Shown: positions 1 through 12,524 of the stretch, piece by piece
Position numbering within the stretch: position 1 is the stretch's first letter
How the letters are laid out: every line of letters starts with the position of its first letter
Position numbers and translations under genes: made by a program
Assembly (NCBI GenBank): GCA_002794735.1
Contig: NBAZ01000004.1
Span: 1,550,001 to 1,614,000, forward strand
Direction of reading: 5' to 3'
Origin: Pyrrhoderma lamaoense
Taxonomy: Eukaryota; Basidiomycota; Agaricomycetes; Hymenochaetales; Hymenochaetaceae
Length of the DNA stretch: 64,000 nt
Notes under the pieces: model-generated
Seen by the model: only the letters and a program-made list of their open reading frames with translations
Told to the model about the DNA's origin: nothing
Database searches by the model: none

Positions 1-2
1 GG

Positions 3-1877
3 CGACGCTTTCAAGAAGGCCAAGTCTCATTCAGAAGATTTATGAAATTCCCCGCTGTTGTCAAAGACAGTAACTTGGTCATAAGATGGAATGACAAATA
101 TATCACTCGCCGAGACGGTTCCCCACTTATGGATGCACTTGTCAAGTGGCGCGAGAGAGCTCTGGCAAGACCAGCAAACGCTCGAGCACTTGAAGAAGAG
201 GAACCTCTTTCATCTGAAGATGAGAGACCGCCCGAAAAGAAGGAACAACCCAAAAAGACATCCTCCTCATGGGTAAGGTGGTGGCGTTCAAGTCGAACAG
301 ATACTACTCCAACAAAGCCAGTCCCAGAAAAGCAAAGTACACCGAGGGAGAGAAGCTGGGATAGAGATTTAGAACGTGAAGCTGCAAATGATCGATTCGC
401 ATCTGCGCCTGCTAGTGCACATAGTGACTCAGGTCCGGTACCCTTCCCATCTGTATCTATCTCGACGTCGTCAAGTTTGTCAAGTGACCGAACCGTTTCA
501 AGTGGGAAACAGTATGCAAAGACACTGCGGCTCACCTCAGATCAGCTTGTGAGTATACGATTATACGCAATTTGTCTTTTTTAAAATAAAGTTTGTCCCG
601 TAGAAACAATTGAATTTGAAATCAGGGAAAAATTCCATTACATTTTCTCTTTCGGATTCAGGTGAGACTGCTTGCACTGCAAGCATATTTTTGTGGGAGT
701 CAACAGATAGCGTCGTTGTCTCTGACATCGATGGAACGATTACGAAGTCAGTGCTTAACTCAGTAACCCTTCATCCAACTTGTATCTTATTTTTTGTAAT
801 TACTAGGTCTGATGCTCTAGGACATATATACACAATGATCGGACGAGATTGGACTCATATCGGTGTTGCAAAACTATATACCGATATATGTAGAAATGGG
901 TACCGTATAATGTACTTAACTTCTCGTGCCATTGGTCAAGCAGATTCAACGAGGTATTATTTGAAAGGCATAAACCAAAATAATTACCAACTTCCTGAGG
1001 GCCCTGTAATAATGAGTCCGGATCGATTAATGGCGTCTTTCCACAGAGAAGTAATTCTTCGGAAGCCAGAGGTATTTAAAATGGCTTGCCTTCGTGATAT
1101 TCAACGACTCTTTGGAGAAGGGACCAACCCGTTCTACGCTGGTTTCGGAAACCGTATCACTGATGCATTATCATACCGAAGTGTCAACATTCCTAGTCAA
1201 CGAATCTTCACTATAGACTCCTCTGGGGAAGTAAAGATGGAGCTTCTTGAAGTTGCTGGGTATAAATCATCTTATATTCATCTCACAGACTTGGTAGACC
1301 AGATGTTCCCTCCGATTCATCAGAAAAGCGATCCGGAGTTCTCGGACATAAACTATTGGAGGACTCCTATTCAGGAATATGAACTTCCAGATCTTTCTCC
1401 ACCATCACCGGCGTTAAGTGCACGCTCTGATACTACTTCAGCGTCGACATTCCAGCGCCTGAGAAACTTTAGCTTGAGAGGAGGAGCGCGACCGCCTCCT
1501 TACACGGCTCCTGAACCAGCCAATAATAACAATAATAACAGCTCAGGATTTGACAGACTCGTCACTCGGCAGACGAAGAGTACAGAATCATTTACTGGTG
1601 GGACTGGGCTCTTTGAAAGAGAGACGAGTCCAGAAAGAAAGGCGAGGCATCGACTTAGTATGGAAAGTATTCCTGGTTCTCTTTCGGGCTCTCAGGTTGA
1701 CTTTGAAGACTTCGACGAAGAGGAAGAGAACGAAATTGAAGGGGAAAACGATGACAGTGAGAACGAGGAGGTGGATGAGTATGACACTGATCGAGCTGAT
1801 CCAGAGGAAGCGGCCGAGGAGGAGTTTGATGACGATCTTCTTGCCACTGGGAGATGGAAAGCGTCCCATTCTTGTAG
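3..1877 (+). CDS. Phosphatidate phosphatase, lipin/Pah1 family (3' part)
   Basis: Mg2+-dependent phosphatidate phosphatase that makes diacylglycerol from phosphatidic acid at the ER/nuclear membrane. The 5' end, including the N-lipin domain, lies outside the window. The visible part enters the LNS2 (haloacid dehalogenase) domain: a conserved segment at 600-830 leads to the catalytic motif DIDGTITKSDALGH, split by an intron at about 746-806 just after DGTITK. Downstream the conserved MYLTSRAIGQA and GFGNRITDALSY motifs are clear. A first intron spans about 549-603. The C-terminal third is disordered, Asn-rich and then very acidic (about 1700-1830). In the frame as read the protein ends at 1881 in SHSCR. 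If one G is missing from the GGG at 1849-1851 it would end at 1877 in GEMESVPFL, which resembles lipin C-termini as I recall them (inference). The next gene follows on the same strand after about 0.7 kb. Confidence 0.93.
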
Positions 1878-1881
1878 ATGA

Positions 1882-2593
1882 TAGCATGCATACTTTATTA
1901 TCCACTTTCTGACTTTTTCTTTTCTCTTTTCTTACAGCTTTTATTTTTTTGTTCATGCTTTCGACGTTGTATAGCTTTTCACTGCATTGAGTAAATACGT
2001 ATAGACATCAACACAGCATGTATAGATACTTTTCATATGTTAGGCAACCAAGTAATGGTGACAAAATGTATAATAGAGAGGCACAAACCAAATTGTGCAC
2101 TTATATGTAATGATATAAACGGCGGAAAAGATGGATAGTAACGAATAAGATAAAAACAAGCCGTGTACAAACAAAGAAAGTTTATTTGTAAATCTGGATA
2201 TAATTGATTAGCATTCCATAATTAGTTAGTGTTGTTGAGGTAATTGATCAGCATTCAAAAAATAACCAGGTTCTTAATTGAGAGCCCAGTAAGCTGTCTT
2301 CCCCCTCATCGAGTGCCCTCCTTCTAAAGAGGCCCATCCTGCATTTGTCTCCGCCCTTCCTCTCGTGTCCCACACGCGCTTTCCGCGCATACTACCTATA
2401 TCCTCTTACAATTCATTCTAGAGCTCGCTCTCAGCGTAATTTCTCAAACAAGGACGCGCCCAGAGCAAAACATACCACAGTTAATAAACATATCTTGATA
2501 GACGCCCATCCAGGCTCAATTTCACGAGAAACTCAAAAGAATTATTCACTCATAAACTTAAGGGGCTATAAACACTTAATAGACTGGAATAAA
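1882..2593. other. Intergenic, lipin 3' end to deubiquitinase start
   Basis: AT-rich spacer of about 0.7 kb. It must hold the lipin terminator and the promoter and 5' leader of the next gene. The stretch at 2345-2593 is open in the deubiquitinase frame but has no in-frame ATG before 2594, so I treat it as leader. No other gene, RNA or repeat seen. Confidence 0.5.
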
Positions 2594-5219
2594 ATGTCGA
2601 CTTTGGTTGCAAATTCACCACCACCGTTGCCTACTATTCATAATAACTTGTATACTGGTGGTAATCGTACACCACAGAGTCCAGCATATTCGCCCAAGAC
2701 TCAGATCTCTGCTCTGTCAGTCGACACAAGTCTTCATGCTACAGCAGATGAGCCGAAGACACCCCACACTTTACCAGACGCAACAATACATGCGCCCATA
2801 CCCATTTCCTTCTGCTCAAAGGACATCGACACGTCTCTAAGACCAGCGAAGGACGTCGCATCCTTCCTAAGCCTGCTCCCCCCAGCCGTCGAGTTTGTCG
2901 AAGGCTCAAGCACTGGTACCTTCGCGTCTGAACTAGAGGGTAGATATGAGCCCATTAATGGTTCACCAAAGATGGCTACTTCTGCCAGCATATCTAACGA
3001 GGTAAGTCTACACTCATTGTGTGAGGGCCTCATAGAAGAAGTTACGCAGATGTCTCGTAGCTAACTACTGAGAATGTACCTCATAGTGCTCCTTATTTTA
3101 AATACAATACGCTAACTTGCTTTACTTCAAGGCTCGACCCAAAACGCCTCAAACTCCAGTGAAGAAGGCTGCAAAGGCGGCAAGCACAATTCTTCACTCC
3201 GATCCCATAGACCTTTCTTGGCCTCCAAATTATCGAAGAGGTGCAGGTCTCATCAACATAGGGAACACTTGTTTCCTGAATAGTGCTCTGCAATGTCTGT
3301 TGCATACTCCACCATTGCTGAGGATGCTTATATCCCACAAGAAAACAGACTGTATGTGTAATTTGTCACTATTACGAAACATAAACTCACATACACATAT
3401 TCCACAGGCCGCTCGAAATCATTTTGCATGAGCTGCGCCATGGGTGAAGTCATGCAAGGTAGTTTTGGCAAGGGACGGGCGTTCAGTCCCACACCAGTCA
3501 CGAGGAATCTAAATCGTCAGTATATATCACTCTAGTTGAGGGTTCACTGTCTTATTGTTATTTCTTAAAAGTCATTGCAAAACATCTGCGAAGAGGAAGG
3601 CAGGAGGACGCTCATGAGTTCCTACGATACGCCATTGATTCCTTACAAAAATCTTGTCTTGCAGGATATCCTCCGTAAGTTTTCTTTAGCTATGGGCGGC
3701 ACATCTCTCTGATGTACATGTTGATCACCAGAAAACTGGACCCTAAGATTGCTGAGACGAGCTGGGTCCATAGGATATTTGGTGGACGTTTGCGATCACG
3801 GGTAACCTGTCACGTCTGCGGGAACCATAGTGATACGTATGACAGCATCCTGGATCTTAGTTTAGACATCTACAACATGCAAAGTGTAAAAGATGCTCTG
3901 AAAAAGTTCACTGCAAAAGACTATTTAAAGGGTGCTGACAAGTATAAATGCGAAAAGTAAGATTTCTCGGTAGTCTCAAGTTTACTCATGCTTACCCAGT
4001 GTTACGTAGATGCAAAAAGCCTGTCAACGCCGAAAAGTCATTTACAGTCCACGAGGCTCCTCGAGTGCTTACAGTGCATCTTAAACGGTTCACTCCGATG
4101 GGCAGGAAATTGCAAAATCCTATACGATATGATGAACGATTAAACCTCCAGCCAGCTATGAGTGAAGGACAGTATGGTCCAGTCTATACTCTCTATGGTG
4201 TCATATCTCATATGGGAGGCGGTCCAAACTCTGGCCATTACTTTGCCCACGTTCGTGGAAGTGATGGGATCTGGTATGAGATGAATGACGATGCTGTGGA
4301 GCGGGCTCAGAAACCCGAGCCTTTCAACATGAAGAATGCGTACATCCTGTTCTATATCCGGGAGAAGGGCCAGGAACTTGAAGCTGCTTTGAATGCGCCT
4401 CTTTCGAATGGTAAAAAGCGAAAGAATTCGAGCGATGATACGGAGAATGACGAAGCGGGGGCAAATGGCTCATCTGCGAAGGTGGCTCGACCATTCATTG
4501 GACCTGTCATCCCTGCCAATCTAAAGCCAACCAGTGGAGTTACGGGTCCGGTGAAGCCAAGGAAGTCTCTGACTGAGGAGACCCTTCGGCGGAAGATTGA
4601 AGATATTGAGAAAAGCAAGTCTCAGTCAAGTGGCGTACATCGCGCGGATGCGCCTCGAAAACTGGAACCCCTTGTCGACTATGCAGATGATAGTGACTCA
4701 GAAGAGCAAGGAGAGCGTATTGATCGGGATAGCTTAGCCAAATACGAAAATAAAGCTAGCTCTGTTAATGGCGTCCCTAGCTCTAGTACCACACCGTCTA
4801 CGAGTTCTTCATCGTCCACTGAAGAGCAGATCCCCGAAACTCCTATTGCTCCCCCACAAACCTCTTCTCCTGTCCCATCTCCTACTCCCGGACCATCAAT
4901 CGCACCAGCCCAGTTCTACGGAACCTCACTACGCAAACGCAAGCCCGATCACAATGTCCAGAATGATGATGAATCGTCAAGTTCTCAAGAATTCGGGAGG
5001 AAAAGTCTAAGAACTCCAGTAAATACTACTAACAAGAAGCACAGCCAATTCTCGACTCAGAAGAAGCGACATTCGTTCGGTGGCATAGGATCAAATCCTT
5101 ATGGAAAGGGGAGATTGAACGACAACATAGACGAGAAGCGAAATGCCCGTGAAGAGAGGGAATTGTTCCGCCCCCGCAAGTTATTGACTAAAAAGTTTGG
5201 GAGGAGAGCTGGGATTTAG
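2594..5219 (+). CDS. Ubiquitin carboxyl-terminal hydrolase, USP36/UBP-like
   Basis: Cysteine protease that removes ubiquitin from proteins. ATG at 2594 begins a Ser/Thr/Pro-rich N-terminus. The catalytic domain starts with the Cys box GLINIGNTCFLNSALQ (about 3246-3293), continues through RRGRQEDAHEFLRYAID (about 3588-3640) and a zinc-binding CHVCG...CKKP pair, and ends with the His box NSGHYFAHVRG and YEMNDDAV (about 4228-4300). Introns are visible at 3002-3131, about 3353-3408, about 3519-3572, about 3676-3732 and about 3957-4011. The roughly 290-residue tail is disordered and rich in Ser, Lys and Arg, ending in KKFGRRAGI. A catalytic domain followed by a long basic tail recalls nucleolar USP36/42 proteins, so a nucleolar or chromatin role is an inference. 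No frame break was seen. It converges on the gene at 5713-6883. Confidence 0.93.
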
Positions 5220-5712
5220 TCTTTTAGTCCCTTCTAAGTCAGTAGCGCACTTTATTTTGATCTTTTTCGTAAAAAAAGTCACTTTCAGAGGAAGGGGAGG
5301 ATTGTAAATATTATCTGCAGCGTCTATTCGATTTTCTTGTTGTTGCTGTCTTTTTGTTGTTTTTTGTTCTGAAGGCGCTAATGTACCTTCTCTGTTTTCT
5401 TTTTCTCAATCAACTGCGAATATCCTTTCTTGATGGAACACACCACTGTTCAACTATTTGTAAAAGTGTGTTATAATTAGCGATAATAGCAATGTTCCCT
5501 TGAGTGTTTAAGTTGATACAGAGACAGGTGATAGCTAAGCTAGTGAAAATTGAAGACCAAGTGGAGGGATAAATATGATAGTTGATACAAATACAACCCA
5601 AAGAGAAACAACGCCTCAAACGACAGAAAATATCTCGTATCTCTATTTTCGCATCCTTTTTTTGAAACGTTCCATGACCTACAATAGTAACGATATTAAT
5701 CAATATAGAGCT
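5220..5712. other. Convergent intergenic region
   Basis: About 0.5 kb between two convergent genes, T-rich after 5250, as expected for 3' UTRs and terminators of both. No ORF with support. Confidence 0.4.
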
Positions 5713-6883
5713 TCACATATGCATAAGAAAAGTGCTTGTATACCATTTCATCCGTAGCAGTCTGAGTCTTTTCATGATGGTTCCGTCGGGCTTCATAGTC
5801 ATCTGGTCGTAGCCCATAGCCTCAAGTTTTGCATCTCGAATGATATCTGCGTCTGACTTGTGGCGTAACCTCGGGTTATAAACTTTAAAGTAAGTGATCA
5901 GACAGTCTTCTTTATATATGTAACATGAGCCAGCGAGTACGAACATCGTGTAGCAGCTAGGTGTTCCTCTCCATTATTCGCTTTACGTTCACGTCGCGCA
6001 TCGGCGGCTGCACGTTTCGCTTTCTCTGTATCCTCGATGTTCTTCAATCGAGTGCTATAATTGATTAGCAATATCACCACGTCAGTTCTTTTTTCTGCTT
6101 CATCACTAGAGTTAGTTACACGTACTCCATACCGAGATCAACCTCAGGAATAGCAGTCAACATAGCCAAACTATTCGTGACGCTACCCTCTTCCTGAGGA
6201 CGAGGGGCCTGCGTTTTGTACTTGTCAGGTAAACGATAAAGCTCTTCTTGTATGTCTTGTGACTTGGAGGAAGTCCCGTCACCCTCGTTAGAGTTCCCGC
6301 CACGACGAAGTTTCATATTTTCTTCGATGTAAGCCATCATGTGCTTGTCCACATCTAGTGCATTCGTTTGCTGTGTGAAGTTATTGGTCCGTACAGAACG
6401 GCGAGTTTTATTCTCCTCGTTCGTACTACATGTTGTATAGAGGAAGTGGTTCAAAATCATAAGTCAGCATATAAAAACGAAACAAGATGAGGTTAAAGGA
6501 ACAAACTTACTCATCTACTTCCTCCTCCTTTCTCGCACCCTTAACCAATCCAGAAGGTGTAACAGTAGCACCATCATCTTCCTCAGTCCTCTTTCGTCTT
6601 TTCTGTTCTCCTTTATTTAGTTTGGTAACTTCTATCCCTTGCCGCAAGCGCCGCAGCTTGCGGAGCTCAATGAGTTCTTCTAAGCTACGTCAATGAGCAA
6701 GCTAGTTTTACTAAATATAGTTATGTATATATTGACGCACGGTAAGTTCTTCTCTTCATCGTCTGGGTTGTCCTCCGGGGTAGGCTGCTCGCTTGAGTTA
6801 TCCTGTGTGGTCTCTGGTGTGCGAGAGCGTACTCTAGTGATCGGTCTACTTCGTTTCTTGATAACGATAGTTTCTTCAGTCAT
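5713..6883 (-). CDS. Tls1 / C9orf78 (HCA59) family splicing-associated protein
   Basis: Small nuclear coiled protein. The family is known from fission yeast Tls1, which affects splicing of shelterin transcripts, and human C9orf78, a spliceosome-associated factor. ATG at 6883 gives a basic N-terminus, KKRSRPITRVRSRTPE. The second exon carries ELIELRKLRRLRQGIEVTKL. A central exon carries the family signatures DVDKHMMAYIEENMKLRRG, ELYRLPDKYKT and MLTAIPEVDLGMEY, which correspond to C9orf78 motifs DADMMKYIETELKKRKG, LYELP and LSGIPEVDLG. The last exons give STRLKNIEDTEKAKRAA and YNPRLRHKSDADIIRDAKLE. At least four introns break the gene. The exact 3' end is uncertain: the frame runs to a stop at 5713, but a last intron starting near 5747 is possible. 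Confidence 0.82.
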
Positions 6884-7139
6884 AGTTATTACTTTTGAGA
6901 TGAGGTTTCGAGATGGAAGGTGAAGGTTAAGTGCTAAATTCAGGTTTTTGAGAGAATGTCGATCACCATGTATAGCTTCTAGAACTCAACTATGGTATTA
7001 ATATTTGTCTTCGTATTTAAGAACTTAGGTTCATTCAGTTGTTCAAAAACAAAAACCATGTATGTTTTGTGAAATTAAATGATGAATATGCAACAGTATC
7101 AAAAACATATCACTACGACATTAACAGTATGTATGTAAT

Positions 7140-7942
7140 TCACATAAAAGTTTCTAGTTTACTCTTCGCAGCAGACTCTATTCCTTCTAGATATTTTAGT
7201 TTTACTACAGCATCTCTAGCCTGCTTCCACTCCTTTCTTTCGATGAGCTCTTCAATATCTGAGTTGACCTCTTTTATCCTTTCTGTGGGAGGAATCATAA
7301 ACAAGCATAAAGGACTTTTAAGTAGAGACTAGCCTACCATTGTTACTGGATCGGATATCGTCAACCATATGTGGAGTCTCAGCTTCTTCAAGCTGTTCTC
7401 TAGCTTCCATTATCTCCATTAGAAGAGTGGGATCTGTAAGTTTGTCCGTTTCCGATGGTGGATACCCCTCTAGGGTAAGTATGTATTGTGCTCGTGTCAC
7501 GGGTGAAAGGAGAGTCTTATAAGCCTCATTCAACAAGGATGATTGCTGTTCAGCGGTTTGTCGTTCTTTCTTGGTATACAAGGTGAATCAAGAGTATGTT
7601 CATGTATTTGCGAACATTAACGCACCTCTCCTCGTCCTGACCAAGCATCAGGGTGACATACTCTTTGAGCTGAAGGAAACGTTGCCTTAGATCCTTAGTG
7701 TCTATTTTGTATGCATTATTCGTCTGAGGCAAGTCAAACATATCGAAATAGGATGTATCTCTTGGAAGGGTTTGGATATGGAAGCATTTTGTACATGTGG
7801 GGAGAGCCGTTGTTAATGGTGAGGAACATGACGGGCATAATCTAGAGGATGAAGAATAAAGGCGTGATCCGGTTGCTGCACCCCTAAGTTGAGGGTATGA
7901 TTTAGGATATCTAGTAGCTAGTCTAAGAGCATTCAGGTTCAT
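7140..7942 (-). CDS. JAC1: Mitochondrial J-type co-chaperone Jac1/HscB
   Basis: J-protein that brings the Fe-S scaffold to mitochondrial Hsp70 for iron-sulfur cluster transfer. ATG at 7942 starts a basic, Ser-rich presequence, MNLNALRLATRYPKSYPQLR. Next comes a CPSC...CTKC zinc-binding pair as in animal and basidiomycete HscB, then the J domain with YFDMFDLP and the HPD motif (CHPDAWSGRGE), and the C-terminal HscB bundle (EVNSDIEELIERKEWKQA). Introns lie at about 7576-7624 and 7283-7336. Just upstream of HPD the frame shifts: FLQ is read in one frame and AQRVCHPDAW in the next, consistent with one G/C pair lost near 7670. HIS6 is divergent, 136 bp away. Confidence 0.9.
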
Positions 7943-8078
7943 ACTGAGGTGAAAGGAGCTGAAAAGAAGGAGAGAAGTGCTGTGCCGAAAGTATGTCATC
8001 GACACCAATATCGGGGAATTCGGAATCATGTGACAAAGCGACATGATCGCGAAGTCTACAACTTATTTTGAGATTATA
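7943..8078. promoter_or_regulatory. Bidirectional promoter region JAC1/HIS6
   Basis: Only 136 bp separate the two divergent ATGs, so both genes must draw on overlapping regulatory DNA. No specific factor site recognised. Alternative upstream in-frame ATGs for JAC1 exist in this stretch but would remove the presequence from the N-terminus. Confidence 0.45.
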
Positions 8079-9293
8079 ATGTCCGACTCACTGTTCAGAA
8101 GGCGTCGAAGTTTGTTCAGGCCGTGTATTGATCTACATGATGGGAAAGTAAAACAGATTGTTGGAGGGACGCTGACAGATGATTCTGCCAACCTCAAGAC
8201 AAACTTCGTAGCAAGGTATTTGATCACTTTTTCAAACATAGTCCTCGGTGATACATAACTACTCCCGTAGTGAATCCCCTGCATACTTCGCAGAATTATA
8301 TCAAAGGTATAATCTACTAGGAGGGCATGTAATAAAGCTAGGTCCTGGAAATGACGAAGCCGCCAGAGAGGCTCTTAAAGCATGGCCAGGTATGCTTGTA
8401 GTGTAATTTAAGTACATTGCCGGAGCTAAAAACAGATATCAAAGATGGGCTACAAATCGGGGCGGTATCACTGATGTAAATGCCTCTGAGTGGTTAAGCT
8501 ATGGCGCGAGTAAGGTATGTGAAATTGTATTACATATATGCATGCAACTCGTAACTTCCCGTCTCCTTAGGTCATTGTTACATCCTACCTATTCCCATCC
8601 GCAAAGTTCTCTCCTGAGAGATTACAAGCTCTTTCTCGAGTGGTACCCAAAGACAAGCTTGTGATTGATATCAGGCAAGACTATGCATATATGCGACCAG
8701 ATTTGAGCTTAATGATTTGAAACTCATAGCTGTCGAAGAAGAGGGGACAAGTGGTTTGTCGCTATGAATAAATGGCAGGATATCACAGATACAGAAGTAT
8801 CTAAAGATACTCTTGATATGCTCTCCGAATTCTGCAGGTACACTATGCTATCTCGCTGGTACTAGAGTGTTATATACTAAATAGGAAATAATTAGTGAAT
8901 TTTTAATTCATGCGGCTGACGTTGAAGGCCTTTGCAGAGGGATAGATGAAGAACTAGTGACAAGTACATCTATTCCTATGCCCTGCATATTATGTATTAA
9001 TTTAAGAACACATAGAGCTCGGAGAATGGGCACAGATACCAACAACGTACGCTGGTGGAGCGAAAGACATTTCTGATCTGGCATTAGTTGACAGACTTTC
9101 TAACGGTCGAGTTGATCTGACCTATGGCAGGTACTTACCACATCATCATTCTTCCATAACATATATATTCTAACCTTGAATGTCTAGCTCACTTGACATA
9201 TTTGGCGGCAGCCTCGTTAAATTTGACGATCTTGTAGCAGCAAATCAAGTACATGCAGAACAAAACACCTTGCTAGAATCTAATAAGTTATAA
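8079..9293 (+). CDS. HIS6: Phosphoribosylformimino-AICAR isomerase (histidine biosynthesis)
   Basis: Fourth enzyme of histidine synthesis, a (beta/alpha)8 isomerase converting ProFAR to PRFAR. ATG at 8079. Family motifs in order: [31 protein letters not shown], the [12 protein letters not shown] phosphate loop, [62 protein letters not shown] and [13 protein letters not shown]. About seven short introns split it, one of which appears to use a GC-AG pair (8675-8729). The GGGITD codons need one more G than the four at 8459-8462, so the frame is broken there as given. The gene is otherwise full length, so I read it as functional in the organism. Confidence 0.95.
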
Positions 9294-9483
9294 TACACAA
9301 GGAAAATAAGGAGAAACTGTTGTACAATGGAGGGATGGGAGGCAACTAGAGAAAGCAAAGGTAAAAGTGGTATATCCCGAAGATGGGGTGCAAGTATAGT
9401 AATTTACAATAAAAGTATGAGAATTCAACAATAACATCGAATAACTGGATAAACTAGGCAAGGATTAAAGCGGAGGTGTGGTC

Positions 9484-12400
9484 CTAAGAAGATTTTGATT
9501 TCTCAGTAGCTTGTACAACGAGCAGGGCACTAGCTTGTTCAGAACTCGTCTTGGCAAGAATTGCCGCACCCATATACCCGACCGTCCTCGCCAACTCAGT
9601 CATCTCAGTGGTCGCATTAGTACCAGCTTCAGTAAGCAATTTACGAAGTTCTTCCTGATGTCCTGGCCTAGAAACATTCATTCCTCTCCCGGTGGCAACA
9701 ATCACATTCCCGTTAACCGAGGTAGGCAAATTGGCAAGGGCGGTATGTAATGGCTCTCTGGAACTGCGTTCTATGAAGCTGACACGAGAGATAGCTGAGG
9801 ATAATGAAGGTGAGGAAATAGTGTGACTTGAGTAAGCTTCCCATAAGATCGTGTCTGCTGTTTCAGATTGTATGCGTGTTTGAGTATCAGCTCTTCTGGG
9901 CGCCTAGAATCGCCGAAAATTATTAGATGATTGATAAATAATTTAAAATCTTATAATCGTACTAACCGTAACATTGGATGCTGAATGTGCCTCCTGCTTT
10001 TCTTGTCCTACTGTATCAGTCCGTACTAAATCGTGTTCACTGTCGGCCCTTGCCAAACGGATGACAGTCGCTTTTACTTGAGGATTCATGCATAGCTGTA
10101 CGACCAACTTAAGGGCTGAACGATCATCGTCACCCCCAAAGAAAGGTAAGAAAATATGATATCCATGCGTAGCACCAGGAGTACCAGATCTGTCGATAAA
10201 GACTGCAACGTCCGAATGCGATTCGGAGAAAGTCTTGCGCACAAACGATTGATAGTAGACTGGAGTTGGAAGATGCTCTGTGCTTGAATTGCCAGTTACT
10301 GTACCGAACATACTCTCAAATGGATTATTGAGATTATTTCCTGAAGGGGTGATTGCAGGATGTTGGTCATCAACAGAACTTTGACCAGCACCTGAAGCTG
10401 GCAGTGCCCAGGGAATCATAACCATTTGTGCACCAGACTCTTCTACAAAGGAAGCTATACGTTGAGGGAATTCAACAGAGGGAGCGACTGCAAGATCAGG
10501 GACAACGTGGAGATTATTCAATCTACCAGCTGTGCGAGCGATCGATAAAACTGCATCACCAGCGATAAGTGTGGACGCCTCTTGGGAACGCAAGAGGGCT
10601 GAAGTGCGGTCTGTAAGCTCTACGAGACGAAGCGTAGATAGTTGTACCGGTGCCTTTTGGGGTGCCTTCATTATTGCCTTTTCATCAATACTTGATTGCT
10701 CTGAAGCAATATGAGAATTTTTAGAATTGTGCTGTAAGAGCTGGGAAAACGTCATAAGGGCGGGAAGATGTTCCATTTTTGTCAAGATAACTGCAAAATT
10801 GGACTTGATCTCATGCACATTAGCACCCTTGGAAGTGCCTTCCTCCATACGACTAGCCGACTTGTGGTCAGCCCCAACTCGTGTACGTAAGCGCATAGGG
10901 TACCAGACGATTGTTAATGGAGTAGTCATGAACGTGAGCACTAGTGCATGTAACACAAACATAGAGAATGTCCTCGTGTCAAGAATGTTCGCTTGCAATC
11001 CAACGTTTAGAACGATGAGCTCGACAAGACCCTTGCAACTCATCAACGTGCCTATAGCACCTGATTCGCGGGTGGTGAAACCGACTAGACGGGCAGTCAC
11101 AAAGCATCCAAGGAATTTCCCAATGAAGGCAACAACACAAATGAGGACGACATATCCCCATGTCTTCCCATTATCAAGTAAACCTAAATTTGTGTTTAGA
11201 CCCGAAAGTGTGAAGTACTGAATGTATATGCATCCGAATGAATTAATAACTTCTATGAAAAAGGTAGATGAAATCTCACAAGGGGCAAGAAAATTAAAGA
11301 AACGAAGTCTTCCAACTTTTCTACAAGGGCAATAGCAAAACCTCCTTCGTGCGGAACAACGAGTCCGGCCAGAAATCCACCTATAAAAAGATATGTTAAT
11401 TCCTACTCGGAACATAATGTGAGTTTAGAGTACCAAAGATAGCATGGATTCCGATGATATCCGTAAAGAATGCAGACACAAGGACCATTAATAGCGTGAT
11501 AGTCATCATCAGGGTGCTAGGCTGGCCACCTTCAAGACTACCCGTGCGACGTGCTAGCCAGCGAAAAGCATATTTTACGGGGAAAAGCATGAATAATACG
11601 AATCCAAATCCTGTAAGGAGTACCCATAACGCCGTAAGACCAGAGGCAGCGTTGACAAGTGCTACCGTAAGCGCAGAAGAATCCAGCCGACAACGTCATT
11701 TCCAACTCCAGCAGAAAGGACAACTACGCCCACAGGTGTATCAAGCAGTCGCAATTCTGTGAGAATTCGACAAAGTACTGGGAATGCAGTTATACCGATT
11801 GCAACAGCCACAAACAAAAGAAAATAGCCCTTATTCACGTCGGGCTACAAATAAAACAACGAAAGGTTAGCTTCATAACTAATTTTCTGATACGAAATTT
11901 CAAATCATATAAGACTTCGGGAGAATCTGATTTGCTACTACAAAAGAGAAAATGAGATCAAATGGAGGTGGGACGTACATCTATAAACGCGGAGTAAAGT
12001 GGAACCCCAAGAGCGGCACCAAGCCCAAGCGGTATGATAAGCCCCGCAGCACTAATCATAGCCGCCTTCTTTGCATTCATCTTCATGGTACTTGTGTCGA
12101 TTTCTAATCCAACTAAGAACAGAAAGAATACCAAACCGATGTTCGCCGTGAGCGTCAGTAAGGGAATACTTGATGATGGGAATATATTATTTGTAAAGTT
12201 TGGTATCCTCCCCATGATTGAAGGCCCAAGTATAACACCACCTATGACTTCTGCTATCACCCGTGGTTGACGGAGTCGAGATAGAATCACAGAGAGAACC
12301 TGAGTGAAAATGATGATGATGCCGACTTGGATAACCCATAGTCGAAGTGGGTCGCTTGAATTATACGCAGCAGGATTATCCCAGAAATGATACCTCCCTA

Positions 12401-12524
12401 GACATAAGCATTACATTTGTAAGTTAGTAGACGTGTATTCAACGCATCAATATGAGAATCTGCTCACCTGCTCTTTGGCAGCCCTCTTCACGAGGTGTAT
12501 AATCTCTTCAGAGAACTGATTCAT
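9484..12524 (-). CDS. KHA1: K+/H+ antiporter, Kha1-type (CPA2 family)
   Basis: Monovalent cation/proton antiporter of endomembranes. ATG at 12524 ([19 protein letters not shown]), intron, then the transmembrane Na+/H+ exchanger domain with [64 protein letters not shown] (the ion-binding ND pair), [16 protein letters not shown] and [22 protein letters not shown] long cytosolic C-terminal region follows, ending [19 protein letters not shown] and [11 protein letters not shown]. At least five introns. One base is missing at 11674: [10 protein letters not shown] runs into a stop, while one added base continues as [13 protein letters not shown]. Kha1-type length and domain order are complete. The upstream neighbour on the same strand is more than 1 kb away. 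Confidence 0.92.

Noticed and set aside
7655..7690. Programmed ribosomal frameshift in JAC1
   Set aside because: No slippery heptamer visible, and the same kind of single-base loss recurs in many unrelated genes in the window.
10727..11221. Plus-strand ORF of 164 codons across the antiporter
   Set aside because: Antisense to conserved transmembrane exons, with no recognisable protein features.
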